A stretch of DNA of 64,000 nucleotides from Erodium maritimum (taxonomy: Eukaryota; Streptophyta; Magnoliopsida; Geraniales; Geraniaceae). The position numbers and the translations under genes are program-made. A model generated the notes under the pieces. It worked only from the letters and a program-made list of their open reading frames with translations, made no database searches and was not told where the DNA came from. This document shows positions 35,915 through 47,224 of this stretch, in pieces; position 1 is the first letter of the stretch; each line of letters begins with the position of its first letter. The stretch covers positions 22,253,515 through 22,317,514 of the forward strand of contig OY997591.1 in assembly GCA_963921825.1 (NCBI GenBank), given 5' to 3'.

Positions 35915-35933
35915 CCTCGAGCTCTGATACCAA
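35915..35933 (-). other. Primer-binding site
   Basis: TTGGTATCAGAGCTCGAGG in element orientation, two bases from the LTR; Met-tRNA type. Confidence 0.8.
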
Positions 35934-35935
35934 GC

Positions 35936-38900
35936 TGTCACGCCCCAATTTCAGTAAACCGAACTCGGGACGCGAACGATTAGAATAAGAAAACACTTTG
36001 CAAACACTTCCATTAAAACAGTTTACAATCCCAGTTTAGTTCAACAAAGGGTAATTACAATTCAAAAAAAACGTCCCACAAGCGGACAAAGAAGGCGAGG
36101 TATCCGTCGCTAGACCAAAAGTCCCAGAAACCCGCTTCAAGCTCTTCAAGCTTCAGAAGCTCACCTAGTCCAGCCTACGAACGGTACCTGAAGGAAAAGC
36201 AGCTAGGGGTGAGCGTTCGCTCACCACCGCGGATAACAGACTGACTACGGCATAATTAGCAGACAAAGCAGGTAACACCAACAACAACTCAACACCGGGG
36301 AAACACCATCCCCAACCCAAGTACTCTAACTTACAAACACCCACGGTGACCTTCCTCGAACGACTCAACACTCAACCACGTAAGTAGACCCGACACAACG
36401 ATCGACGACCTCCTCCAAAGACACGACACAACGATCACGATCTCTTCCAAGGACTCAAAGGACAACTACACAACACCGAACAGATCACAAGGGATCGCAC
36501 ACCAAACAAAATCACAAAGGATCGCATACCAGCTGCTCAGTAACCTCTCCCACTCACACGAACACGGATCAGGCTAGCCAAAGAATGCTTACAACCTGTG
36601 ATACTCAAACTCGGACCAGGCCAGCCAAAGAGTGCTTGCAACTTGTGTTACTCAAACCATGTCAGGCCAGCCAAAGAGTGCTTGCAACCCGTTGATACTC
36701 AAATTTGGTCAGGCCAGCCAAAGAGTGCTTGCAACCTACCGGGATCCGCAATCACAATCACAATCAAAATTCAATCACACAGGCACTCAAGGCCACTCAA
36801 GACACCTCAACAGTCAAGACTCGGGTTCAACAACCCCACGGGCACTCACTGCCACTCAAGACACACCAACGGTCAAGACTCGGGTTCAACAACCCCACAG
36901 ACACTCACTGACACTCAAGACACACCAACGGTCAAGACTCGGGTTCAACAACCCCACGGCACTCACTGCCACCCAAAACACCGACAGTAAGACACGGGCA
37001 CTCATGGCCACCCAAGACACCAATTTAAACACACGGGCTCTCAAGGCCACCCAAGACGTCAAATTAAATACACGGGCTCTCAAGGCCACCCAAGACACCA
37101 AATTTAAACACACGGGCTCTCAAGGCCACCAAACTCAACAATAAATACCACGGGCTCTCATGGCCACCCAAGACGTCAACAATTAAATACGGGCTCTTAA
37201 GGCCACCCAAACTCAGCAATAAATAACGCACAACAACCTCCGGCACTCACGGCCACCCCAAAACACCAACGGTAAAACACGGGCACTCATGGCCACCCAA
37301 GACACCAATTTAAATACACGGGCTCTCATGGCCACCCAAACTCAACAACAAATAATACGGGCTCTCAAGGCCACCCAAGCTCGACAATAAATAACGCACA
37401 ACAACCTCTGGCATACTCGATGCCTCCAACAGTCCTAAGATCACTAGTTTCACAAACAACCTCCGGGCATGGTCATATGCCTCCAGTAATTTAATTATCG
37501 CTAAGTTCTCTGCTCCTACGACACTACTAAGTGTCACATGCTTTTCTCTTAAACGCTACAATCCCGTATCATGCTTTTCTAATATTAGCTACGTTCTCGT
37601 ATCATGCCTTTCTAATATTCGATAACCCTACTTAACCCACGACACCCCGGTGCCACATGCAATTCTACTGTTAACTTTCCCTAGTCAGGGCCGAGATCCG
37701 GCTACTTTTCCCTACCTCGTGCGTGTTCTCCAAAAGCTCACAATCAAGCTCCGGCGTGATCTCGATCACTCGCCTAGCTTTCCCTTTCCTCTGTCGGCGG
37801 CACGATCTAATAAGAACACAATTTCAAATACTTTTAAGTTCGCAGGCATAAGTTGAATTTTAATACACTTGACGCCTAAAAGTAACCCTGACAATGTCGA
37901 TCACTCCCCAAACTTACCAATTACTCGACATTGTCGATAAAGGACCCGAAAAGGCCCGATTCACCCGGCTCGGCGAATCTGCCCGGGTTTTGAAAACGCC
38001 CTTCCGGGGCTCCGAAAATTCCCGTTTTTGTTTCTACGGTCTTAGAATAATTCAAGGGTTCCAACGCAATCGACGGAATCAAATTCTGACTTCCGAGCGA
38101 TTTAATTCGCGTTTAAAGTTTCTAAACAAAATTTCCGACTTCTCACGAATTAAAAACCTTAAGTTCCTATTTCTCACATCAAAACGGTAATCTAAAAAAA
38201 AGACCCACTCCGATCTCTTGTTACCACTAAACAGAAAGGGGTTGAAAGTAATCATCTTTGAACTAACCTTTGTTGACTTCTTCCTTTGCTTGCACGACCA
38301 CTAACAGTTTTTGAATCTCCCTTCCTTTAACTCAACCACGAGTTATTGTTGCTAAAAGAGCAGGAGAACATTTAATTCTTCAATATATGATGCTGCCAAT
38401 CAATATAAAAATGAAAAGGACTTCTTTCTCACCTTGAAAGCCGCAACACGCATCATTGAGATGAGATCCTGCTAATGTTGAGCCAAGACCAAGCAAAAGT
38501 CAAACCTTCATGTCTTGATCCTCAAATCTTTAATTGATCTCAAAAGAAAAGGTAGAAGCCACATAGATCTCATTCACCATGTTCAGTCGCATACACTCCT
38601 CTCTCTGTACAAGGCAGCCGCCCAAGCCAAATTTTCAGATCAAACCCTAATGTCCAACCATTTGTACCCCATATAAGACAACTAAAAGGGCTTAAATTTG
38701 GGTTAAATGGGCCTAGCTCATGGGCCAAAAATACCTAACACCACCACTTGTGTGACAAGTGGCAAGTGGGTCCCACCTCTCTTTAAAATATCTTTATAGA
38801 TATTTTTATAGTCAGATTCGCGAAATTCGGCCGTCTCGGGCCCCGAACGGGCACTTTTTCCAAGAAATTACGAAACTTGACGGGCTACGAGGAAACGGCT

Positions 38901-39185
38901 CAACTAAGACCGCTACGACGACGGCTAAGCTTTTTGGATCCCAAACGGTCCTCGAATGGACCAAAACGTCGCTCGGTTGACTTTTCCAGCGAAAAGTCAA
39001 CATTTCCCAAATTGGTCAGAAAGTTGCCCTGAGTCCCCCGGAACTCACTTTGGTCGATATCGGGGTCAACTTACGTCCGGCATGACCCTCGGAGTCAATT
39101 TTAGGTTTAATTAGCCTGACCAAATTTTTTAAATTTTCCTGTTTTTCGCAGGTTTGACTGGCGTTGACCGGGAGTGGTTATTACA
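35936..39185 (-). repeat. 5' LTR of the gag-only element
   Basis: It runs from TGTAATAACC (39185) to GGGGCGTGACA (35936) and is 3.25 kb long. It contains the same arrays as the solo LTRs, including four or so CCAGCCAAAGAGTGCTTGCA units at 36590-36745. The primer site follows at 35915-35933. Confidence 0.85.
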
Positions 39186-39224
39186 GTATATTTATTTGAT
39201 AATTTTCTTAGATCTCGTGTAATT

Positions 39225-39716
39225 AATTAACACACTTTAATTTGTTTTCCTTTCCGAATATATGTAATATGTAAATTATTACATGAATTTTTCCATCTAG
39301 AAACCATTTGTTCATTAATGTAAAAGTTAAGAATTAAAAATGCAAAAACACGGATCTGTCTGCCTAGGCCCCTTCTGGTCTGTCTAGGTCCCGTCCGACG
39401 CTTAGGATCGTCCGCCTAGGCCATGCCCGGTCTGTCTAGGCCATGCCTAAATGCAGACCGACCCATCTAATCAGTCACGCCGCCTCATCCCGCCCGACTA
39501 GCTCGAGTCGAGCCTTTTTTAGTCATATTGGGCGCCTAGGCCCCGCCTAGGCGGGTGCCTAAGCCGCCTTTTACAACACCGGTTGAAAGTAATGAAAAAT
39601 TGGGATTGTGGAGCACGTGATGTGTAAATTTAAATTTTGAAACACACATGTAAACTTTTTTTTTTGAAAAATCATATTTTTTTTATTGTTGTTATATTAG
39701 ATTTTAATTTTAGAAT
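39225..39716. other. Intergenic; CCTAGGC-rich repeat at 39330-39580
   Basis: From 39340 to 39575 there are many copies of GTCTAGGCC / GCCTAGGC in degenerate tandem, ending GCCGCCTTTTACAACACCGG. It looks like a non-coding plant repeat whose class I cannot fix. The rest is AT-rich and holds nothing recognisable. Confidence 0.45.
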
Positions 39717-40190
39717 ATATATATATATATATAAAGAGAGACAATCACGTGTGAACTCCTTTCAAAATATGAACCTGTTAACTCAAACACAACGCGTTAT
39801 GTGTTGCGTTCATAAAATGTTTATTTTCAAAATATGAATCTGTTAACTCAACCACAACGCGTTCGTGTCAAACTCCGATTTGCATTTTTCTTGCGCCAAT
39901 ATTCATATTTTTCCAAGATCTATCTATTAATTAGCGTATTGAATATGTTTTGAAGTAGAAAAAGACATGTTCAATCAAAAATTATGATAAAGACATTATC
40001 CGTAAACCACATCTACCATATTGTCAAATATATCACTATTAACTCAAACCATATATGTCATATTTGAAACTGTGTCACATACATGCACAACCACACATTT
40101 ACCCATAATTATTTGCAAACTACATTCCTCATATTCTCAAATCACCTCACTTATACTCTTAAGCCACATCCATCATATTCTCAACAATCC
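39717..40190. mobile_element. Decayed foldback relative
   Basis: A TA tract at 39717-39733 precedes a tip ACAATCACGTGTGAACTCC. The following TTGCGCCAATATTCATA and CAAATCACCTCAC/CATATTCTCAAA segments match the arms of the 16435-22330 element, though much diverged. No second tip is found. Confidence 0.55.
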
Positions 40191-40304
40191 TCGCTGTTTT
40201 AGATTTAGACTCTTCGTCTGCTTCTCTAGAGCTTATTCATCGAGCTCTTTGCCTTCTTCTTTGTATGAAATTGGAGCTTTTAGGTTATAGATTTACAATG
40301 ACTC

Positions 40305-40505
40305 CATATTTTTAGTGGTCACGTAAATATTTGGGATGGGCGGTGTGGCCTTCGTAGGTCACAATCAGATATGTTATAGGTGGTGTGGTCATCGTGGGTC
40401 ACATCTAGGTTTGTGATGGGCGGCGTGGTCTTCGTGGGTCACGACCGAATATGCAATAGGCGTCGTGGTCCTCGTGGGTCACAATCAGATCTGTGATGGC
40501 TTGCT
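40305..40505 (+). repeat. Tandem repeat of about 54 bp
   Basis: Four imperfect units share GATGGGCGGCGTGGTC, TTCGTGGGTCAC and a spacer. The frame is not maintained and no protein is inferred. Confidence 0.75.
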
Positions 40506-41600
40506 GTGGATGTCTAATTGCGGCGGAAGTTGTTCCTATGCCTCACCCAGATGTCACTAAGAAAAAATTTCATTTCAGACATGTATTTTAGGGTGATTTT
40601 ATTTAGATTGGTTTAGGTTTAAATGTTCTTGGAATTCTTCATTTATAAAATGTCTGGCCACAGCTTGAAATAAAATGAAAATTAATTGAGGGTTTAGTTG
40701 TATATGAACATAATTATATTATTGTAGATCTTACAGGTGAAATGAAATTTTGGAATGGATTATTTTAATTTGTAAAAATCTTGTACTTAGATTAATTTTT
40801 TTTATATTTTCGAAAGTTTGATTAAGATCTTTAGAAATTTTATTAAAAATTTGATTTTCATTTTCCTTTTCCTTCTAATTTCAATTTTAATTTTTTTGTA
40901 ACGGTGAAACTATTGTTTGTTTGAATGGTAAGGGGTAAAACAATCAGTTCGTCGAAAAAATTAACAGACGATGGTTACCAAAACTTAAGGACACTTATTG
41001 AACGTTGCAAAAGCAAGGATATTAACCGTCAGTTACCAATTCAAAAATGGTATTAACCGTTATGGAGGCCAGACGTGTTGGTGGGTGGCCATTTAGTGAC
41101 TCACGTCTACTTTGGCTTGGGAAATAGCATTAACGAACAAAGCTTGGAAGCGACATACATGGGTACTTATGATCGCGGGACGTAGATGATTAGACCCATC
41201 CCTCTCTCCGATCCCAATCTTCCTTCTCGACTATCTAGCGTTCTTTGTCCCTAAGGGCCTCCTCTACGAGGCTAGCGCTTATTTTAGGCACCAAAGGTCC
41301 GCCCCAGTTGAACCAAGAGAAATAATAGATCCACATACTCATGAGAATATGGTCAGATCCCCTAATTATGCACATGAAATAGTCATAATTAGTATAGTCT
41401 TTTTGTGTGTACTATTGAATTTTTCAGTTGCGAAGAAAAACAACCGATTTTATTACGATCCCGAACACTGATACACTCATATATAAGAGTCCCAGACTAT
41501 AATTTAGATCTTAAGAGATGTCTCCCGAATTATATATTCGGCACTCCATCTGTCTTGTTATCGATATAACCGATATTGATCTGCTAAAAATATAACAAAA
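40506..41600. other. Unassigned intergenic sequence
   Basis: AT-rich with no convincing ORF. The piece at 40920-41130 (AATATTAACCGTCAGTTACC and similar) has the texture of an old repeat, but I cannot classify it. Confidence 0.4.
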
Positions 41601-41604
41601 CCAA

Positions 41605-41815
41605 ATATAGGGTAAATTACAATTACCTACCCCAAACTTGTAGCGTTTGACTGATACCTACCCTAAAGTTTTTATTTAACTGATACATACACAGATGTTT
41701 AGTTATATAACAAATAGCCGAAGTCGTTAGCTAAAATGACGAAAATACCCTCAACTACACTTCAATAATTATGTTTAAAAATATTTAAAATTTACTTTTG
41801 TTATATATATATAAC
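41605..41815. repeat. Left inverted repeat of a possible outer element
   Basis: TACACAGATGTTTAGTTATA and the following ATAACAAATAGC at about 41691-41722 recur inverted at about 63432-63466, on the far side of the MULE. A nearby GACGAAAAT/ATTTTCGTC stretch matches too. This suggests an older TIR element whose TA-rich interior received the later insertions. Confidence 0.5.
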
Positions 41816-42056
41816 AAACAATTCTTAAATACAAACTATGCAAACCATGTAAATCTGCGGAAATAAAATGTAATTACAAATTATTTCTGTAGATTTACAT
41901 TTCCGATTTACATTTACGTTAGACTATCCTATTTTTGATTTACATAAACAAAATATAATATCTCTAAATAAAATGTAATTACATTTTTTTCCCCGCAGAT
42001 TTACATCGGGTTCGCATATTAGTATCCTAAGAGTGGTGTGTACCTGAAAGCTTCCC
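41816..42056. mobile_element. Small TIR-like element next to the MULE
   Basis: It ends GTGTGTACCTGAAAGCTTCCC before a TA tract, i.e. inverted tip GGGAAGCTTTCAGGTACACA, very like the MULE tip 25 bp away. Inside are inverted copies of GTAATTACATTTTATTTCCG-like sequence. The other end is not certain. Confidence 0.5.
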
Positions 42057-42085
42057 TATATATATATATGTATATATAGGGAGGG

Positions 42086-42125
42086 TTTCAGGTACACAGC
42101 CCATTTAGAATACAAATTTACGGAT
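42086..42125 (+). repeat. Left TIR of the MULE
   Basis: It begins TTTCAGGTACACAGCCCATT and pairs with 62962-63001 with a few mismatches. Confidence 0.82.
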
Positions 42126-42920
42126 GAATATTGGCCATCCAATTGAAGCAATTGACGACCATAATGCTTATGCGATTCAGCTTCAAATTGCTACACGCGC
42201 GCGCAAATAAGGGACAAATATGTAAATGTATTGCCACATTTAATTTTAATAATGGGCCAATCTGTCAACGATCCCTACAACTGGGGGATTATACGCAAAA
42301 CGTATCTGCTGCAATCGATCATGGTGGATTATATAAAATCTCAGAGACTTTTGGCTGCATCATAGGACATAATGAAATAGCAGAATCAAAGTTTTGTGTT
42401 GTAAGCAATATGGATGAAAACATTTTGAGCAGCAAGGTATTGTTTGCAAAGTATCCGGCATCATGGTGACTGCGAAATAGCAGTATTGCTTTTCGTATTC
42501 GAGAGGTATGTCCAATGTAATGTAATGTTCCCAGTTGTCGATGGTGTATGCTGCAATACTCGTTACATACTGAAAATCGTTGTTTACAAAAGTACTTAGT
42601 GGTTGGTGTGTGTACATGCTTAATATTTTTAGGGATGGGGGGCAGTCAAATTGACGTTATTGTACATGTGAATGTAAATGTAGTTATATTCTATTGCAAC
42701 TGTATTTGTTTGTTCATTCACATTTACAGTTGTTGTATTTACATGGTAGATCACATGCGTGAATGAAGATCATAATGTGGACAGTTTGGCCCTTCTGATC
42801 TTCATTTACGTTTACATCACATGTTTGGTCATTTACATTTACAATTGCTGTATTTATACTGAAAAATAATTTATTTACATTACACTGACCAATGTACACC
42901 GCAGAATTATTTCAAGTGTA

Positions 42921-45351
42921 ATGGAATCCCAATGCGATGCGGGTACGGTTATCGACGAATCAGTGCATTTATCACAAAATGGTGTAGTTACTTATATTCC
43001 CAACTGTGGATCAACACATACGCCGTACGAGGGGCAACCGTTCGAGACTCTGAACCACTGTATTGACTTCTTTCAGACATATGGGAAAATCGGGGGGTTC
43101 AGCACGCGGAGACATACTGAGAGCAAGGATAGGAGTGAGCACGTAACGATCAAGTACATGGTGTGTTCCAAAGAAGGGGAGATCCGTGATTCAAAGGACC
43201 TTCCGGACTCAAGTGCTACTCGTAAGAGGAAGCGTTTGCTCACGAGGTCAAATTGTGGGGCAATGATACGCTTCATCTGGATTCCTGCAGCCAGATGCTA
43301 CAAGGTAACAAAATTCGTTGCTGCGCATAACCATCCCTTAGTTGGAAAATCACACTCGCACCAGCTTCGGGGTAATAGGCATGTGAGTGAGAACCATGTT
43401 CAGTGGTTAAACCATTGTAGGAGAGCGGGTATCGGTCCAACAGATGCGCACCGATTACTTAGCGAACAATGTGGTGGCGTTGATAAGGTGGGTGCATCAA
43501 AAATGGACTTCGTTAACTACAACAGGGACTTGAAGGCGTTCATTGCAGATAGTGATGTTCACGTCATCCTTGACGAGTTTCGTGCGAAAAAGGAGGCGAA
43601 TAGTTCGTTCTATTATGAATATGATGAAGACACAATAGGCAGGCTAACAAGATTATTCTGGTGTGACGAGGTATCGATAAGGAACTATGAACTGTACGGG
43701 GATTCAGTGACGTTTGATGCAACATATAGAACAAACATGTAAGTTTATAAAATAACAGTTGTTTGTTTCCATACATGATTGGCCTTTGAACCTTTCCCAC
43801 ACACAGGTATTGTATGCCTTTCTGTCCGTTCACCGGGTCGACAATTATAAAAAATCAGTGACTTTTGGCCTTGGTTTGGTCACACATGAAGACGTTGAGT
43901 CATACACATGGATGTTTACAGCATTCCTTAAGGCAATGAACAATAAGCAACCACTCTATTTTTTCACTGACCAAGACCCCGCAATGAAGATAGCTGTGCC
44001 AAACGTATTCACCGAATCGCGGCATAAATTCTGTATGTGGCATATTCTGGACAAACTATCGGTGAAGGTCAGAACGCGTGACATCTAGTGAATTCATTAT
44101 ATTATACTATAACACTATACTATTACATTATGTGTAAACTGAATTTACATGTGTGACTAATAATTACATTTGGATTACGCAGGTGCCTTCCACCACTGTA
44201 AATGGCAGTGAATTTCGACAACGAATTCATGACGTGGCGTACAACAACAACATTACACCCGATAAGTTTGAGAGTCTGTGGGCAGAGTTGCTTGGGGAAT
44301 ATGGGTTGGAGGACCATGAATGGTTGAAAGGTATGTACGAGATTCGAGATAGATGGATACCGGCTTACTATCGTGACCTCCCCATGGGTCAATTTATGCG
44401 GACAACTTCGAGGTCAGAATCAACAAATGCTGCATACTAGCGATATGCTGATCGGTACCTTGGTCTCGTTCAACTGTTATGGGGGTGTAAATCGGTTATT
44501 GATAATCATCGTCAAGAGCACTATAGGCTGATGATGCAGAGTTACACTTCACATCCAAGATATGTCACGAAGTCAGGTTTGGAGGCAGATGCATGGTCAT
44601 TGTACACACGACCGATATTCGAAGATGTGCAAAAGGACATAAAGGATGCAAATGACTTCTGTAGCTTGAAAGACACAGGTGGAAATGATGAGAAAAAGAC
44701 ATACATAGTACTCGATAAAAAATATATCGAGACGGGGAAGGTGTATACTGTGGAACGCATTGTTAGTATGAATGAATTTCGGTGTTACTGCAACAAATTG
44801 CCATCAAGCGGTATGGTCTGTCACCATATATTCTTTGTGCTACAAACTACCGGGTGGAAGCAAATCCCTCGTACATGTCTAACAAGTTGTCAGACATTGG
44901 TGCAAGTGCTGAAGATTTGGAAGTGGAGGACAACGAGGTTATGGGTGCACTAAAGAGTAGATTTGATGAAATTCTTGCAATTCCTAACGCGGCACCTTCA
45001 AGTTTGAGGGAATTATTGGGCATAGTGGCAAAGTACAAGGTCAAAACCGTCGATGACATTGTGGAAGAAGCGCGTTTGAATAGGACAAGTTATATTGCTA
45101 AAGTTACTGGTGTCAGGTTGCCGGATATTGTTACCGTTCATCCTCCAGCAATTACAAATACGAAGGGGAATCGATTACAACCAAGCGAGCGCCTGCAACG
45201 TGAACGCGACAAAGCAATGCAGAAAGGTAATAAGCCTCTTAGGCTATGCAGAACATGTAAGACAATGCAAACACATGATAGCAGGAATTGTAACTTGAGG
45301 CCCAAGACAACAAAGAGAAAGGCTGTGGGGAAGAAAAAGGCGAAGAAATAA
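42921..45351 (+). pseudogene. MULE transposase (FAR1/MULE/SWIM), three exons, broken
   Basis: Exons by hand: 42921-43738, 43807-44067 and 44183-45351. Exon 1 has a FAR1-type zinc-binding domain (FFQTYGKIGGFSTRR, then a Cys and AAHNHPL) and the first catalytic Asp (TFDATYR). Exon 2 has FTDQDPAM with the second Asp and a CMWHILD stretch. Exon 3 holds the rest of the catalytic core, a SWIM zinc finger (CYCNKLPSSGMVCHH) and a C-terminal CCHC-like knuckle (CRTCKTMQTHDSRNC) before a Lys-rich tail. There are three lesions: a one-base loss near 43834-43841, a TAG at 44438-44440 where relatives have a sense codon, and a one-base loss near 44865. Allowing for both losses, the exon phases fit a frame of about 749 codons. 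It is probably inactive unless these are assembly errors. Confidence 0.88.
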
Positions 45352-45635
45352 ATGGTGTTTACATTTAAATGTATTATGTTTACATTAGATTATGTATTTA
45401 ATAAATGTTGACACATATCATAGTTGGTTTGGAATGAATAAAAGTCATTTGGAACGGCCTTGTATTTGTATCGCACGCAAGTGTAGAGAGAAAAAAAAAA
45501 CTAATTACATGTTGTATTTGCTAGACATTAAATACAATTGTAACTCCCCCTAACACCAACCACCCCCACGATCTTCTGTTCATAATAACTGCACACCAAA
45601 CCCTAAATCCGTTCTCCCACGCACGCGTCTGACCA

Positions 45636-45645
45636 CTATATATAC
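45636..45645 (+). promoter_or_regulatory. TATA box of the 97-codon mini-gene
   Basis: CTATATATAC lies 68 bases before the ATG at 45713, a normal plant spacing for a short 5' leader. Confidence 0.6.
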
Positions 45646-45712
45646 AACGTTCTCGGTAGTGTTCACTAACATACAAACTGTAAACACCTAATACCACCAA
45701 ACAACTTTCCCA

Positions 45713-46006
45713 ATGGCAGGTAATGTATCTCGCGACGGTGCAGGACCAGTGAAGGAGCGCCGTGATCCGGTGGAGGCGGCCGCAGTAGCCATGCGCTTGT
45801 CGGCGCACAACAGGAGAACACTGACCTTCGAGCGCATAAAGGGGAAGTTGATGCGAGCACACCTCGAACTGCTGCAGCAGATGTACGATATGAGGGAGGT
45901 CGACACTAGCGGTTGGCCGATGGAGGAGGTTGCTGCGCATGAAGCACTGCTGGCGGAGCATGCACTGCTGCATGTCAGTATTGCGCATATGCTGCCAGCA
46001 CCATAG
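45713..46006 (+). CDS. 97-codon MULE cargo protein, unknown
   Basis: A compact intact frame starts MAGNVSRDGAGPVKERR and is rich in Ala, Glu, Leu and Arg. It is probably mostly helical from about residue 20 to 95 (for example MRAHLELLQQMYDM and HEALLAEHALLHV). It is more GC-rich than its surroundings. It has its own TATA box (45636) and downstream poly(A)-type signals (AATAAATAG at about 46133), and lies 360 bp after the transposase in the same direction. I recognise no family. It could be an accessory protein of this MULE lineage or a captured host gene. Conservation in related elements would decide. Confidence 0.6.
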   Translation: MAGNVSRDGAGPVKERRDPVEAAAVAMRLSAHNRRTLTFERIKGKLMRAHLELLQQMYDMREVDTSGWPMEEVAAHEALLAEHALLHVSIAHMLPAP

Positions 46007-46789
46007 TATGCAGCAGTTATGTTGCTTTTATTTAAGTATGCAAACCCTAGTCCTTTTGTGTTTTGTGTGATCCAGCTGCATGGATGCACTGCGGAAATAT
46101 GGGAGCATAGTTCTTGTAACAATGCTTAACCATAAATAATAAATAGTATTTCCTACTTTGCATTGTTGCCTGTAATTTTTTTTGGGTGAACACTCTGGTT
46201 GATGTGCAGTGCAACAAAATAGTAATCCATGAACTTGAAGTATAGTATCACAAAATGTTTAAAAGATGTAGCAAAATGTAAGTGTAAAAAGTAGACCCTG
46301 AAGTGTAAAACGCCTTATACAGAAAAATAAACCTTGGTGTCATGCAATGTATAGTATGTGTAATTTTGTAAGCGCATAGTACTGTAAATATCAAACCTTG
46401 TTATGTAAAAATCAATGTGAATGTAATTTTATGGGGATTCTGTGTAAATTTTAGGGTATGAAGCAATGTTTTAATTTTTAAAATTGACATCCTAACAGTC
46501 TGATATTACATAATATGGAAAATGATATTGGTAAACTAAATATCAAAGGAAAACAATTTAATCAGATTAGGTGGTTGGAAGTAAATCTTCAACTAATAAA
46601 TGCATGCACTGAAGGGATGGGAGAAAGAACTGATGTAGGGACTTATAGTCTATGAATAATATAGGGTATGATTGCTAATGGACGATTCGTATATTCAAAA
46701 AAACGCCGGCAAAGTGCATCATTACCACGGATAAGCGTGTGTGGCAGTTAATTTACATCATGACATGTCATCTCACACCTCTTCGTTCT

Positions 46790-46800
46790 TATACAAATAA
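46790..46800 (+). promoter_or_regulatory. Possible TATA box of the acidic ORF
   Basis: TTATACAAATA lies about 80 bases before the ATG at 46874. It is only a weak match. Confidence 0.35.
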
Positions 46801-46873
46801 CTCAGTAACACACGAAACCCTGTACCCATTTTCTGAAAACATATTTGAAACTCCTCACCATCAGACAGAAAAA

Positions 46874-47224
46874 ATGCTTTCTCAATGGCCTCTTCCTCCT
46901 TCATCTCCAGGTACCAACTGGGAGGACTACGATTTTTACCCGCCCTCTCCTCAATTCAGTAGTGACGATGAGGATGAAGAAAAACTTGACATACAATCTT
47001 CAGACAGCTCGTCATCTGATGACGATGATGTGCCTCACAAGAGGCGCAAACTCAACCCTCCTGCGGACGAGGATTTCTCAGATGATGAAGAAAGGGTCGA
47101 AGACGGGACAGAGGAGGAGCCTGAAGATGATGACTTCGAAGACGGGACAGAGGAGGAGCCTGAAGACGATTCATAAGATGAGTCTGATGACGGCGAGGAC
47201 GACGAGGACGAGGATGAAGATTAG
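46874..47224 (+). pseudogene. Short acidic protein ORF with a stop, MULE cargo
   Basis: From the ATG at 46874 the frame encodes a Pro/Ser-rich start (WPLPPSSPGTNWEDYDFYPP), an acidic Ser/Asp/Glu region, a possible nuclear signal (HKRRKLNP) and two copies of an EDGTEEEPEDD module. A TAA at 47174-47176 interrupts, and the same frame goes on acidic (DESDDGEDDEDED) to a TAG at 47222-47224. An upstream Met at 46739 is in frame but less likely. Such proteins are low-complexity, so function and family are open. The second half may be lost by the TAA or the stop may be the true end. Confidence 0.5.

Larger units (their letters stand above)
30621..39185 (-). mobile_element. Gag-only gypsy element with mismatched LTRs
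   Basis: Minus orientation: 5' LTR 35936-39185, primer site 35915-35933, leader 34650-35914, gag 33192-34649, polypurine tract 33142-33159, and 3' LTR 33141 down to 30621, where it is truncated. There is no pol between gag and the polypurine tract, so it is a non-autonomous gag-only element (TR-GAG type). The LTRs share the repeat-rich part (30621-31390 against 36779-37700) but have unrelated U3 halves. Confidence 0.85.
29376..39209 (-). mobile_element. Composite poly(A)-tailed retro-insertion enclosing a gypsy element
   Basis: A 15-bp direct repeat AGATCTCGTGTAATT occurs at 29361-29375 and 39210-39224. On the minus strand the left end is a poly(A) tail preceded by TTACTTGTTATCCTC, a LINE-like 3' end. 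The simplest reading is a LINE-type insertion (29376 to about 30620, plus 39186-39209) that later received the gypsy element at 30621-39185 and lost sequence at the 30620 junction. Confidence 0.7.

Noticed and set aside
42131..42469. 112-codon ORF near the MULE left end
   Set aside because: No domain and no match to transposase structure. It is probably chance in the subterminal region, although a 5' leader exon cannot be excluded.
43073..43276. ORF antisense to transposase exon 1
   Set aside because: Shadow; the FAR1-domain motifs lie on the plus strand.
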